In this document: positions 8,459-17,718 of the stretch, piece by piece
Layout: the number at the start of each line of letters is the position of its first letter
Position numbering within the stretch: the first letter of the stretch is position 1
Source: Clostridiales bacterium
Lineage (GTDB): Bacteria; Bacillota; Clostridia; Caldicoprobacterales; UBA3941
Length of the DNA stretch: 44,205 bases
Reading direction: 5' to 3'
NCBI GenBank assembly: GCA_012735575.1
Contig: JAAYGY010000067.1
Location: 1 to 44,205 of the forward strand
Position numbers and translations under genes: made by a program
The notes under the pieces: model-generated
Database searches by the model: none
The model's input: only the letters and a program-made list of their open reading frames with translations
What the model was told of the DNA's origin: nothing

Positions 8459-11400
8459 CTAAACAACTATTTTTTGTTCTTTTTCCGTATTTTTTATTTT
8501 GCTGAAAATATATTGTACTTTCATGTTTTCAGACTTTGTCAGGGTTTCAAAATCACCTATTAGTATCAGCCTTTTTCTGCCTCTGGATAGGGCTACATTG
8601 GTACGGCGATAATCCTTTAAAAATCCTGTTCTGGTAGTGGCGCCAGGGGCGGTGTAGTTGCTTCTTACCCAGTTTATTATAACGTTTTCCTGTTCCCTGC
8701 CCTGGAAGGAATCTATAGTATATATATTTTGTTCAATAAAGCTCTTTATGTCATGGTTGTTACTGTAAAAATAGTGAGCCTGCTCCTCAAAAATCTCTTT
8801 AAGCTTTTCTGCGTGAGCCTTATAGGGGGTTATTATACAGATATCTCTTAATGCTTCTCCCTCCTGTAATAGATTTATGACCTTTTTAACGGACAACATG
8901 GCTTCAGCCATATTGTAATAGGTGGAGTTAACCTCGGTTTCCATCCTTTCTTTAGGATCTAAAAACGTAGAAGTATCAATGATTTCTATGGGATTAGAGG
9001 GAAATTTCCTTTTCCGCTGTGCAGGGGGAAGCTGATAGTATTCCGAATCCAGATTAGTAGATAGCCTGCCGTCATAAATCAAGTCGGATATAAAGGAAAC
9101 CATTTGAGGATCCCGGGTACGATAGTTTATATCCAAGAAAACGCTGTTATACCTGTTAGTATCTGTAATTAAATTCTCAAACATACTTCTTTGCAGTTTT
9201 TCCCTGGTGTTTAGGTCAATATAGGGATCATACTCTAAGAGTATTTCATTTTGTATTGGAAAAGGAGGAATCTGCATATGGTCCCCAATAATAACACATT
9301 TATCGGCAAACTGCAGACTAAACAGGGTTTCAGGCACGTCCATCTGGGAGGCTTCATCGATGATAACTATATCAAATTTATCCTTTGAATAATTTCTGTC
9401 AAGATAGAAGCCAAAAGGAGTACCAAGAACAATACAATTTTTGCCAGCTAATAAGGATGTATAAGCCGGATTAGAGGTAGAAACGGTATAGGCATAGGGC
9501 AGATCCGACTTGGCTTCAATATTGTTTCCGGTCCTCAGAGCTCTTACATTATCATCTATGAGTTTTTCCAGAATATTGTCCACAGCTATATTGGTTTTAG
9601 CTAGTACCAAAACATCCTTACCCTCATAGTAGTATTGAAGAGCTATCTCTTTGATCAGGGTAGTTTTGCCTGTACCCGGAGGTCCCTGAACAATAGTCAA
9701 AGCGTTATTTACTCCATCCATATTACGGACTAAAGCGACAGCCTGCTTTTGTGCCAGGTTATTTACCAGCTCCTTGTTGTAATAGGCGTTGTCAGGTAGC
9801 ATTTTAATATCTTCAGGTGTTAGCTGCTTTTCTTTTCTCAAACCTAAGGCTATTGCCAGCAAGGGAGAAAGATTGTCACTTTTTATATCATTAACCATTT
9901 TTTCCAGGTAAGATGAAAGTATATTACTATTTGAATCCCGAGCCAGGGTGGTTATTTTAGAAACCTGGTCTTCTGAAAGATCATTTAGAGCTTTTAACTC
10001 TACAATATACCCATCATTTGTCTTTTTATCCCGACATTCCACAACTTCAAACTCCCAGCCTTTGCTGGAGGTAAGTATTTCGCCAGGATAGAAGGATATA
10101 GGCATACTAAAGATATATGAATTCCTATAGAATACAAGATAATCACACTGGATCTTATGAAACTTTTTAATCTGGATATCAAGGATATTCATATACAACT
10201 TTAGATCATCAATAACATCTTCTTTATCCTTTATATCAACCAGATCTAGGTTGGCAAGATCAATTTTCCATTCTTCTTCCTCATTTGGCTCTTCCAATTC
10301 TGCCAGCTTGTATAGATCAGATTTCAGCAAACGATAGTCACCCCTGCCCCTTGGCTTACGCAGCCCAAACCTGTCTCTGGGAGTATTTTTCAATATATCG
10401 AATACAAAGTCCAGGTATTGCCTTCGGTTTAGAGGCGCCAAAACCGTTACCAGACCCTTGCGGTAAATTCCCGCCTTTCTTGCATTTTTGAGCATAACAT
10501 GTTTTCTGCAAAGGCTTTTTAGGTCAAAATGCTTTAAGTAGGTATTAAAAAACTCCTTAATATTGGCTCTACTATCAAAGTATTTTCTATGCTCCATACT
10601 GTCAATGGTAGTCAACCTGCCGGTTTTTGGATTAATATCAATTTGGGGTATATTTAAGCTGTCAAAGATAAGGTCGGTGATTTTTGTATCATCCTTTACT
10701 TTGGCACTATAATGATAGTAAAGTCCAGCCAGGGTTTTGCCATTCAAAAATTCAAGTTTTACAGAATCAAATTCCTTAACTCCCATCAAGCGGGGATGAA
10801 ATATACCCATCTCAACAGCAGCTCCCATTATTACTTCCCGTTGAACTTTAAGAGGGACACTCTCCCAATGGCAAATACTAGAGTTTGCTATCATATCTAT
10901 CCATTGGTTCACGGTCAGCTTATCTATGTCCAGATCATCGCAAATAAACTGGACTACTGGTGTATCTTCATTCTCCAGCTTTGAACTATAGTTATAATAC
11001 AGGCCTCCCAAAGTTTTATTGTTTAAAAACTGGAACCTGGTATTGCAAAAGTCCTTGTACCCCATGAATCTAGGATTAGTAAATCCTAGTTCCTTGGCAG
11101 CTGATAGAACTATATTCTTTTTAACATCCTTAGGAATGGATTCCCAGGGTATTTTTGTGTCAGGTTCCCTTAATAAGCTGTACCATTCCTCTATGGAAAG
11201 AGGAGCTATGCCACAGATACCACACAGGTATGTGATTGTGTCCATGCCTGCCTTTGCAGCCTTTTGGGAATAGGCAGCATGGAGACTGGTTAGGGTCTTG
11301 TTGTTAATAAAGCCTGTAGGGGTGTTTAAATCCTCATGTTTAAGCAGGCGAGGATTGCTCTTGCCCATTTCCCTGGCTTTTTCCTGTAAAATACGGCCAA

Positions 11401-12361
11401 TATAGGGTTCGGGGACTGCTTCCCATTTAAAGTTCTTTTGATAAGAGATTACATTTAGCCATTCCTCATAAGTAAGTTCAGGCACCCCATAGACATCACA
11501 TATATAGTCGATGCTGCGTACCCCGCCCCGGTTTAAACCAAAAAAGCGGGAAGCAAAGCTGTAAAGGCTCATTCCCTTTAGAAAGGGAATACTAACCTTT
11601 AGATCTTCTGTGGACATCATTCTAGGATTATCATAACCAAGATAATTAGCTGCCTTAAATAAAATACTGCGAATTATATCATGGGGAATAACATCCCAGA
11701 ATATGGTTATAGAGGAATCAGTTATATAGGAGATCCAGTCATCCTGGGTTATTTCTATGTCCAGATCATGACACATATTTATGATAACACTGCCGCGAAT
11801 ATCGTTATATTTATTTTTATAATAATTATAGAAACCCGTTAGGGTACGGCCCTTTAAAAATTTAAACCTATTGGAAAAATCCTCGTTTTTAAAGAAAATG
11901 GGATGCTGGTAGCCCAGCTCATGGCATGCCCTAAGTACTATCTCCCGCCTTGCGGTTTTGGGGATGTTTTTCCAAGAAAAAATATTGTTGTTCCCTATAA
12001 ACTCTATCCATTCATCAACACTGACCTGGGGGATACCCAGCTGGTTGCATACATTAGTTATTATGTGGACTCCCTTTTCTCTGGGAAAACCGTTTTTATA
12101 ATAGGAATAAAGTCCATTTAAGGGAGTATCATTTAGAAATTTATAACGATGTTTTTCCAGATCCTTAGATGCAATAAATCTAGGGTTGGGAAGGTTCAAC
12201 TCCTGGGCGATTTTTTCAAGCAAAAGACGATGGACCCTAGGGCTGACCTTGCTCCATTGAAAAGCAGACGAACGTGTATATCCGTCCTTTGTAGATAATA
12301 TTTCTATAACTTTATCAATATCATCGAAAATTATATCTTTGTTAACCGATACAGTACTCAA
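8459..12361 (-). CDS. UPF1-like SF1 helicase with six N-terminal repeats of unknown type
   Basis: A 1300-residue protein. The C-terminal part (about 850-1290) is a superfamily 1 DNA/RNA helicase of the UPF1/Dna2 type: Walker A GPPGTGKT (about 888), motif Ia VLAKTNIAVDNIL, Walker B IIDEASQ (about 1000), motif III GDHMQIPP, LDINYRT, motif V TIDSFQGRE and motif VI TNVALSRGRKRLILIGD. The N-terminal half (about 36-590) holds six imperfect repeats of 91-94 residues, each running W-x-x-I/V-P, then A-x-E-L/M-G-x-x-N/H-P-R, F-L-N-x-K-T-L-x-G-L-Y-x-x-Y, and D/E-x-W; I recognise no family for them. A linker (about 595-850) separates the parts. TTG at 12361 is preceded by AAAGGAG with 8-base spacing; the GTG at 12379 is not. 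A TATAAT lies at 12400-12405 with TTGACC 20 bases upstream. It is a single-gene unit. Role unknown; a nucleic-acid repair or genome-defence role is possible. Confidence 0.85.
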   Translation of the reverse strand: MSTVSVNKDIIFDDIDKVIEILSTKDGYTRSSAFQWSKVSPRVHRLLLEKIAQELNLPNPRFIASKDLEKHRYKFLNDTPLNGLYSYYKNGFPREKGVHIITNVCNQLGIPQVSVDEWIEFIGNNNIFSWKNIPKTARREIVLRACHELGYQHPIFFKNEDFSNRFKFLKGRTLTGFYNYYKNKYNDIRGSVIINMCHDLDIEITQDDWISYITDSSITIFWDVIPHDIIRSILFKAANYLGYDNPRMMSTEDLKVSIPFLKGMSLYSFASRFFGLNRGGVRSIDYICDVYGVPELTYEEWLNVISYQKNFKWEAVPEPYIGRILQEKAREMGKSNPRLLKHEDLNTPTGFINNKTLTSLHAAYSQKAAKAGMDTITYLCGICGIAPLSIEEWYSLLREPDTKIPWESIPKDVKKNIVLSAAKELGFTNPRFMGYKDFCNTRFQFLNNKTLGGLYYNYSSKLENEDTPVVQFICDDLDIDKLTVNQWIDMIANSSICHWESVPLKVQREVIMGAAVEMGIFHPRLMGVKEFDSVKLEFLNGKTLAGLYYHYSAKVKDDTKITDLIFDSLNIPQIDINPKTGRLTTIDSMEHRKYFDSRANIKEFFNTYLKHFDLKSLCRKHVMLKNARKAGIYRKGLVTVLAPLNRRQYLDFVFDILKNTPRDRFGLRKPRGRGDYRLLKSDLYKLAELEEPNEEEEWKIDLANLDLVDIKDKEDVIDDLKLYMNILDIQIKKFHKIQCDYLVFYRNSYIFSMPISFYPGEILTSSKGWEFEVVECRDKKTNDGYIVELKALNDLSEDQVSKITTLARDSNSNILSSYLEKMVNDIKSDNLSPLLAIALGLRKEKQLTPEDIKMLPDNAYYNKELVNNLAQKQAVALVRNMDGVNNALTIVQGPPGTGKTTLIKEIALQYYYEGKDVLVLAKTNIAVDNILEKLIDDNVRALRTGNNIEAKSDLPYAYTVSTSNPAYTSLLAGKNCIVLGTPFGFYLDRNYSKDKFDIVIIDEASQMDVPETLFSLQFADKCVIIGDHMQIPPFPIQNEILLEYDPYIDLNTREKLQRSMFENLITDTNRYNSVFLDINYRTRDPQMVSFISDLIYDGRLSTNLDSEYYQLPPAQRKRKFPSNPIEIIDTSTFLDPKERMETEVNSTYYNMAEAMLSVKKVINLLQEGEALRDICIITPYKAHAEKLKEIFEEQAHYFYSNNHDIKSFIEQNIYTIDSFQGREQENVIINWVRSNYTAPGATTRTGFLKDYRRTNVALSRGRKRLILIGDFETLTKSENMKVQYIFSKIKNTEKEQKIVV
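10590..12256 (-). repeat. Six diverged tandem protein-coding repeats in the helicase gene
   Basis: Repeat units begin at tryptophans near residues 36, 130, 222, 313, 406 and 499 of the helicase. Units 5 and 6 are the most alike (WESIP and WESVP, GFTNPRFMG and GIFHPRLMG, FLNNKTLGGLY and FLNGKTLAGLY); units 3 and 4 are the most diverged. The sixth lacks the terminal D/E-x-W block. Confidence 0.8.
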
Positions 12362-12630
12362 GTAAGCTTCTCCTTTCACTATCCAACTACACTTGCTGCA
12401 TTATAAAGTACTATCCAGCTCTGTCGGTCAATTCATAGAACTAGGAATATTATAATGAATAAAAAGACATATATTTAATATTATACACTTAATAATCCTT
12501 TTTAAAAGCTCAAGAATTAATAAAAATTCATTGATTTTCTTGTGGAATTCACCAAAAATTGTGGTATATATAGGTAATGTGGCAAACTATTGTCATTATA
12601 TATGACTATTTTTATTGGAGGCATAAAGCA

Positions 12631-13896
12631 ATGTTAGAAAGTCTTATCAATAAGGTTGATATCAGAAATAAAATCGATATTCAAGAAGAAGGAAAAATTA
12701 TGACAGTTAATTTACTGGATCTAGCCAACATGTTATCGGTATCAGTTGATCTAATGGAAGATGGAGTCTATCATCATGGGCAGAGGGTTGCCTATATAGC
12801 CTATAGGATATTTCAGGAGTTATACCCTGGTGAGGATGCATTTAATCTGGTGTTAGCAAGTTTCCTACATGATATTGGTATTGATTCCGATGAAAAGAAG
12901 AAGGAAGCCAGAAATTTTATAGTAGACGAAATTATTCTATCAAGGCATACCGTTGATGGGGAAAAGCTTTTAAGCAAAGTGGATTTGCTAGAGGATACAA
13001 GATCCATTGTAAAACACCACCATACCCAATTTAAGGATATTATAAAGCTAAATGGTGAAATAGTTCCCATAGAAGCCCAGATCATAGCCCTGGCCGACAG
13101 GATAGAGGTGTTGATTGATCCCCACCAGTATATACTTGATCAAACAGTGGATATTATAAGCAAAATCAAGAAGTTTTCCGGAACTATGTTTAATCCTAAA
13201 ATAGTTGACTGCTTTATTGAGCTGGCGGAAAAGGAAGCTTTTTGGTTGGATATAGATAATGAGTATGCTCATTTTAGATTGTGGCAGAAAAAGTTTGGAA
13301 GAAAGAGTATTGCCTATGAAAAGGATATTCGCCAATTCGCGATCCTGTGTGGTGATATAGTTGACAGAAAAAGTCCTTTTACCTCTAACCATTCAAAGAG
13401 AGTAGCCTCTATATCCAGGAAATTGGGACAGACCCTGTTCATGAGTGATAAAGATGTTTTTCTGCTGGAGATAGCCGGAGAGCTTCATGATATAGGAAAG
13501 CTTTCTATACCAACATCCATACTGCATAAAAATGGGGGGTTAACAGCTGAGGAATACAGGATTATTAAGCAGCATTCCTACTATACTTATTATTTGATTG
13601 ATCGATTGAATACTATGGATATGGTTCGGGACTGGGCTGCCTTTCACCATGAAAGACTGGATGGTAGCGGATATCCCTTTCATTTAAAGGGAAACCAGCT
13701 GGATTTAGGCTCCAGGGTGATGGCAGTGGCAGATATAGTGACTGCCTTATCTGAGGACAGGCCTTATAGAAACAGGTTAGAAAAAAATCAGATAATGAAA
13801 ATTCTATGGGATATGGTTAAGAACAATAAAATTGACGGAGATGTGGTAAGGAGCCTGGAATCAAATTATGATTTTATAGTCTTGGATATCAATTAA
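12631..13896 (+). CDS. Tandem HD domain protein with C-terminal HD-GYP
   Basis: A 421-residue cytoplasmic protein with two HD-type metal-dependent phosphohydrolase domains. The first (about 45-165) has HHGQRVAYIA, FLHDIGID, RHTVDGEKLL, KHHHTQF and ALADRIEVL but no GYP. The second (about 240-410) is a full HD-GYP: NHSKRVASIS, ELHDIGKLSIP, KQHSYYTYYLI, FHHERLDGSGYP and MAVADIVTALSEDRPYR. HD-GYP proteins hydrolyse cyclic di-GMP, and the residues needed are present in the second domain. The ATG at 12631 follows GGAGG (12617-12621); an upstream in-frame ATG at 12577 would fall in a TA-rich leader and lacks such a site. It lies convergent to a chemotaxis receptor gene; target and signal are unknown. 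Confidence 0.9.
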   Translation: MLESLINKVDIRNKIDIQEEGKIMTVNLLDLANMLSVSVDLMEDGVYHHGQRVAYIAYRIFQELYPGEDAFNLVLASFLHDIGIDSDEKKKEARNFIVDEIILSRHTVDGEKLLSKVDLLEDTRSIVKHHHTQFKDIIKLNGEIVPIEAQIIALADRIEVLIDPHQYILDQTVDIISKIKKFSGTMFNPKIVDCFIELAEKEAFWLDIDNEYAHFRLWQKKFGRKSIAYEKDIRQFAILCGDIVDRKSPFTSNHSKRVASISRKLGQTLFMSDKDVFLLEIAGELHDIGKLSIPTSILHKNGGLTAEEYRIIKQHSYYTYYLIDRLNTMDMVRDWAAFHHERLDGSGYPFHLKGNQLDLGSRVMAVADIVTALSEDRPYRNRLEKNQIMKILWDMVKNNKIDGDVVRSLESNYDFIVLDIN

Positions 13897-13930
13897 GGGA
13901 TACAATAAAAATAAAGGATAAAACAAAAAA

Positions 13931-13950
13931 CCGGGTATTAAAATACCCGG
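13931..13950. terminator. Terminator between HD-GYP and MCP genes
   Basis: CCGGGTAT pairs with ATACCCGG around a TAAA loop. On the minus strand it is followed by TTTTTTGTTT, so it mainly ends the chemotaxis receptor transcript; on the plus strand the tail is weaker. Confidence 0.82.
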
Positions 13951-13963
13951 TATATTTATGCAT

Positions 13964-15232
13964 TTAAATCTTATACACCTGTACATATCTACGTAGCTCA
14001 AGAGCCAGTTGATTTAAGTTTCTGGAAGAAGCGGCCATTTTATCCATCAGGTTTTTCTGTTCCTGGGCATTGGCTGCAATTTCCTGGCTGGCAGCAGCTG
14101 CTTCCTCGGAAACAGCTGAAATATTTTGAATAGCATTTGTAACCTCGTTTTTATCTTTTTCCATAACAGCTATGGACTCAGTAACTTCATTTATGCTATT
14201 GGTTATGTTTTCAATGCTGTTAGCAATAACATTAAAGATGTTTGTGGTATTATCAACTGCTTCAGTCTGACGTTCTACCACTTCGCCCATGTTATTTATC
14301 ATAGAAGATGCGGTGTCAGCTTCCCTGAGAATATTTTCTATTATTTCTTCTACATGTTCTGTGGCCTGTTTACTATTATCAGCAAGTTTTCTAATCTCAT
14401 CGGCTACAACGGCAAATCCCATTCCAGCTTCGCCGGCTCTTGCTGCTTCGATAGCTGCGTTCAGTGCCAACAGGTTGGTTTGTTCTGCAATGTTATTAAT
14501 GGTAGTAACAAATTCCTCAATGTTTTTGGATTCATTTATAAATGAGGAAATAAACTGAAATACTTCTTGTGCAGTATTAGCGCTTTGCTTGTTGGCCAGT
14601 CTCAGAGTTTCAACGGTTTCCAGGCCCTGAGCATTCAGTTGTCTCATATTTTCTGAGTCCTTTGCCACCCCTTCAGCATTTTTTAGCAAAAGATCAATCT
14701 GATTAGACAGGCTGGTAATAAGGTCTACTCCTCTTTCTGCTTCACTGGCCTGCTCAGAAGCCCCATGAGCTATATCATCCATGGTGGTGGCCATTTCATC
14801 CATGGAAACATGGATTCTGTCCGAGTTGGTGTTTAGTAGATCCGAGGCTTGTACCAGTTCCAATGATATTGTTTTAAGGGATTCCATTATGGAACGAAGA
14901 TCATCTATCATATTGTTAAAGGCCATGGCTACAGACTCCAAGCCTTCAAACTGATCAAGATCCAGGCTTTGGTTAAGATCCTTATTCTTTATACGTTGCA
15001 TTATGTAGGTTACCGATTCAAGTTTACCACTGGCGTCCTTAATCAAGATATAGGTCATTGATTCAATAGCAAAAGTCATTAATACTGCCATCACAATAAA
15101 CTGTATAATATTCAATCTTAAGATTAGGGTTATTATTATACAAATTATTAGTGAAAAAAGTGTAGCTGTAAGAAAAGGGTTTTTTACAAAAAGTTTTAAT
15201 CTTTTTTGAATGAAATCGTTACCAAACTCCAT
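13964..15232 (-). CDS. Methyl-accepting chemotaxis protein lacking a large sensor domain
   Basis: A 422-residue chemoreceptor-type signalling protein. Two adjacent hydrophobic segments (about residues 19-38 and 43-62) are joined by only a few residues, so there is almost no extracellular ligand domain. A HAMP-like region (about 65-120) leads into the long coiled-coil signalling domain with the conserved hairpin tip [18 protein letters not shown] (about 255-272), which binds CheA and CheW. The start at 15232 has GGAGGGGG just upstream; the longer frame to 15265 has none. No other chemotaxis genes are in the window. It may sense membrane state or act through a partner, but that is inference. 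Confidence 0.93.
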   Translation of the reverse strand: MEFGNDFIQKRLKLFVKNPFLTATLFSLIICIIITLILRLNIIQFIVMAVLMTFAIESMTYILIKDASGKLESVTYIMQRIKNKDLNQSLDLDQFEGLESVAMAFNNMIDDLRSIMESLKTISLELVQASDLLNTNSDRIHVSMDEMATTMDDIAHGASEQASEAERGVDLITSLSNQIDLLLKNAEGVAKDSENMRQLNAQGLETVETLRLANKQSANTAQEVFQFISSFINESKNIEEFVTTINNIAEQTNLLALNAAIEAARAGEAGMGFAVVADEIRKLADNSKQATEHVEEIIENILREADTASSMINNMGEVVERQTEAVDNTTNIFNVIANSIENITNSINEVTESIAVMEKDKNEVTNAIQNISAVSEEAAAASQEIAANAQEQKNLMDKMAASSRNLNQLALELRRYVQVYKI

Positions 15233-15319
15233 ATGTCCCCCTCCAACTCCAAAAAATAATAACATTTTCCATATTATATCATTATTTGACTGGGTTGAAA
15301 AGGGTAACCTGATGTATTA

Positions 15320-15348
15320 TTGACAGGGAATGTGTTGTTGTATAAAAT
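15320..15348 (+). promoter_or_regulatory. Sigma-A promoter of the aconitase gene
   Basis: TTGACA (15320-15325) and TAAAAT (15343-15348) are 17 bases apart, about 80 bp upstream of the aconitase start. Confidence 0.75.
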
Positions 15349-15429
15349 AAAGACTAATGTGAATATATATTTTATAATATCCTGTATAGTCATTATTTTT
15401 GTATATTTATTAAATTGAGGAGGTTGAAC

Positions 15430-17364
15430 ATGGGCAAAAATATAGTGCAAAAGATTATTGAAAGCCATCTGGTAGCTGGCAAAATGATACCCGGTGAGGA
15501 AATAGCCATTTCTATCGACCAGACTTTAACCCAGGACTCTACTGGAACCATGGCTTATCTGCAATTTGAAGCCATGGGGGTACCCAGGGTAAAGACAAAG
15601 AAATCTGTAGCCTATATAGACCACAATACGCTACAAGCTGGATTTGAAAATGCCGATGACCATAAATACATTCAAACAGTTGCGTCAAAACATGGAGTTT
15701 ACTTTTCCAGGCCGGGTAATGGTATATGCCATCAAGTACATCTGGAGAGATTTAGCAGGCCTGGTTGGACTCTATTAGGTTCCGACAGTCATACTCCTAC
15801 ATGTGGAGGAGCTGGAATGCTTGCTATAGGCGCTGGTGGCCTTGATGTAGCCGTGGCTATGGCTGGCGGTGCATATTATTTAACCATGCCTAAGGTTTGC
15901 CGTGTAGTGCTAAAGGGCAGGCTAAATCCTTGGGCATCTGCAAAGGACATTATTTTGGAAGTTTTAAGGCGCCTGTCAGTAAAGGGTGGAGTAGGCAAGG
16001 TAATGGAGTATGCTGGCGAGGGTGTAAAGACCCTAACTGTGCCTGAAAGAGCTACCATTACCAATATGGGTGCCGAACTGGGAGCAACTACTTCCATCTT
16101 TCCAAGTGATGAGATAACCAGAGAATTCTTTAAGGCTCAGGGCAGGGAAGAGGAATGGGTGGAACTATCAGCTGATAAGGATGCCCAGTATGATGAGGAA
16201 ATTAAGATTGACCTAAGCCAAATAGAACCCTTGGTAGCTAAACCCCATAGCCCCGACAATGTAGACAGTGTTCGCAATGTGGGAGCAATAAAGGTTGATC
16301 AGGTAGCAATTGGCAGCTGCACCAATTCATCTTATCTGGATCTTATGAAGGTGGCCAGAATCCTAAAGGGTAAAACAGTACACCCAGATGTCAGCCTTGT
16401 AATAGCGCCAGGATCCAAACAGGTCTACACCATGCTAGCAAAAAATGGTGCTTTAGCAGATTTAATAGACGCAGGTGCACGGATATTGGAAAGTGCTTGC
16501 GGACCCTGTATAGGTATGGGTCAGGCACCTGCCTCAAATGCTGTGTCCATTAGAACCTTTAACCGAAACTTCTATGGCCGCAGTGGAACACCCAGTGCTA
16601 ATGTTTATCTGACCAGTCCCGAGGTAGCAGCTGCAACTGCTTTGACAGGATATTTGACTCATCCTGAGGATGTGGCAGATTATGAGGATATTAAAGATAT
16701 TACCATGCCAGAGGAGTTTATTATAAACGACAATTCCATTATACCTCCAGCTGAAGATGGCAATAAGGTAGAGGTGGTTAGAGGACCTAATATTAAACCC
16801 TTCCCCATCAACACTCCAATGTCTGATAAGGAGGAGGGAGTGGTATTATTAAAGATGGAGGACAATATAACCACCGACCATATAATGCCATCTAACGCTA
16901 AGCTTTTACCCTACAGGTCTAATATACCTTACCTGTCGGATTACTGTCTCACCCCTGTAGATCCAGGCTTCCCTGCACGGGCCAAAGAGGCAGGAGGGGG
17001 TTTTCTCATAGCTGGGCACAACTATGGTCAGGGTTCCAGCCGTGAGCATGCAGCCTTGGTACCGTTGTATTTAGGTATAAAAGGGGTTATAGCTAAATCT
17101 TTCGCCAGGATTCATATGGCCAACCTAATAAATTCTGGAATATTACCTCTGACCTTTGTCAATGAAGAGGATTATGATGATATTGATCAGGATGATAAAC
17201 TGGTTATTGAAGATGCAGTATCCCAGATAAAAGCAGGAGACAAGCTTATTGTTAGAAATGTGACAAAGAATAAGGATATCGAAGTTATGCTGTCCTTATC
17301 TCCAAGGCTGAAGGAAATCATACTGGCTGGAGGACTGTTAAACTATACAAAGATGAATGCATAA
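15430..17364 (+). CDS. Aconitate hydratase
   Basis: Aconitase isomerises citrate to isocitrate with a 4Fe-4S cluster, here probably in a partial, biosynthetic TCA branch towards 2-oxoglutarate. The 644-residue protein has TLTQDSTGTMAYLQFEAM (about 33-50), DSHTPTCGGAGMLAIGAGGLD (split: DSHTPTCGGAGML near 122), the cluster ligand region IGSCTNSSYLDL (about 296-307) and ACGPCIGMGQAPA (about 357-369), and the C-terminal swivel domain with LPYRSNIPYLSDY and GQGSSREHAALVP (about 536-548). Length fits the shorter bacterial aconitase class. Start at 15430 follows GGAGG. It is a single-gene unit with its own promoter and converges on the ABC-F gene across a long hairpin element. Confidence 0.95.
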   Translation: MGKNIVQKIIESHLVAGKMIPGEEIAISIDQTLTQDSTGTMAYLQFEAMGVPRVKTKKSVAYIDHNTLQAGFENADDHKYIQTVASKHGVYFSRPGNGICHQVHLERFSRPGWTLLGSDSHTPTCGGAGMLAIGAGGLDVAVAMAGGAYYLTMPKVCRVVLKGRLNPWASAKDIILEVLRRLSVKGGVGKVMEYAGEGVKTLTVPERATITNMGAELGATTSIFPSDEITREFFKAQGREEEWVELSADKDAQYDEEIKIDLSQIEPLVAKPHSPDNVDSVRNVGAIKVDQVAIGSCTNSSYLDLMKVARILKGKTVHPDVSLVIAPGSKQVYTMLAKNGALADLIDAGARILESACGPCIGMGQAPASNAVSIRTFNRNFYGRSGTPSANVYLTSPEVAAATALTGYLTHPEDVADYEDIKDITMPEEFIINDNSIIPPAEDGNKVEVVRGPNIKPFPINTPMSDKEEGVVLLKMEDNITTDHIMPSNAKLLPYRSNIPYLSDYCLTPVDPGFPARAKEAGGGFLIAGHNYGQGSSREHAALVPLYLGIKGVIAKSFARIHMANLINSGILPLTFVNEEDYDDIDQDDKLVIEDAVSQIKAGDKLIVRNVTKNKDIEVMLSLSPRLKEIILAGGLLNYTKMNA

Positions 17365-17379
17365 CTGATTCAATCAAAG

Positions 17380-17709
17380 AGCTGTTGCTAAGCTAAAATA
17401 GTATATCTCGCCAATTTAATAGACTTCATTTACAAGTAATATAATAATGGCTATTGATAAGTAAGCGCCTTTGTTGATTTGGCGAAGAAAACTTGGCTTA
17501 TGGAACGAAGAAAAGCCTTAGCAGAAGCAGGATGCTGAGGCAGCTTCCACCGGCAGGACGCCGGTTTGGAAGCGGTAGGCTTTTCAAGTGAAATAAGCCT
17601 TAGTTTTGTCCAAATCAATGATGAAGCGAACGATCAATAGCCATTATCCGATTGTGTAAAGCTTATTGAAATAGCACGATGTGATGGATTAATTAGTTTA
17701 GCAACAGCT
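17380..17709. repeat. Long nested inverted-repeat element (MITE-like or structured RNA)
   Basis: This fills most of the 354-bp gap between convergent genes and holds no convincing ORF. Nested arms are visible: AGCTGTTGCTAA (17380-17391) against TTAGCAACAGCT (17698-17709); ATAATGGCTATTGAT (17444-17458) against ATCAATAGCCATTAT (17633-17647); TTGATTTGG near 17474 against CCAAATCAA near 17610; CTTGGCTTAT against ATAAGCCTTAG; AAAAGCCT against AGGCTTTT; and a central ACCGGC/GCCGGT hairpin inside GCTTCC/GGAAGC. The whole can fold as one long imperfect hairpin. Parts of it recur at 4466-4510 and 26869-26909. Confidence 0.8.
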
Positions 17710-17718
17710 TTTTATATT

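Noticed and set aside
8459-12361. Helicase gene as part of a multi-gene defence island
   Set aside because: Its neighbours are a DUF378 gene, the t6A operon and an HD-GYP gene; no nuclease, methylase or recombinase is adjacent. A single-gene defence role cannot be excluded.
14126-14558. Plus-strand open frames opposite the chemoreceptor gene
   Set aside because: They are mirror frames of the conserved signalling domain, without ribosome binding sites or recognisable domains.
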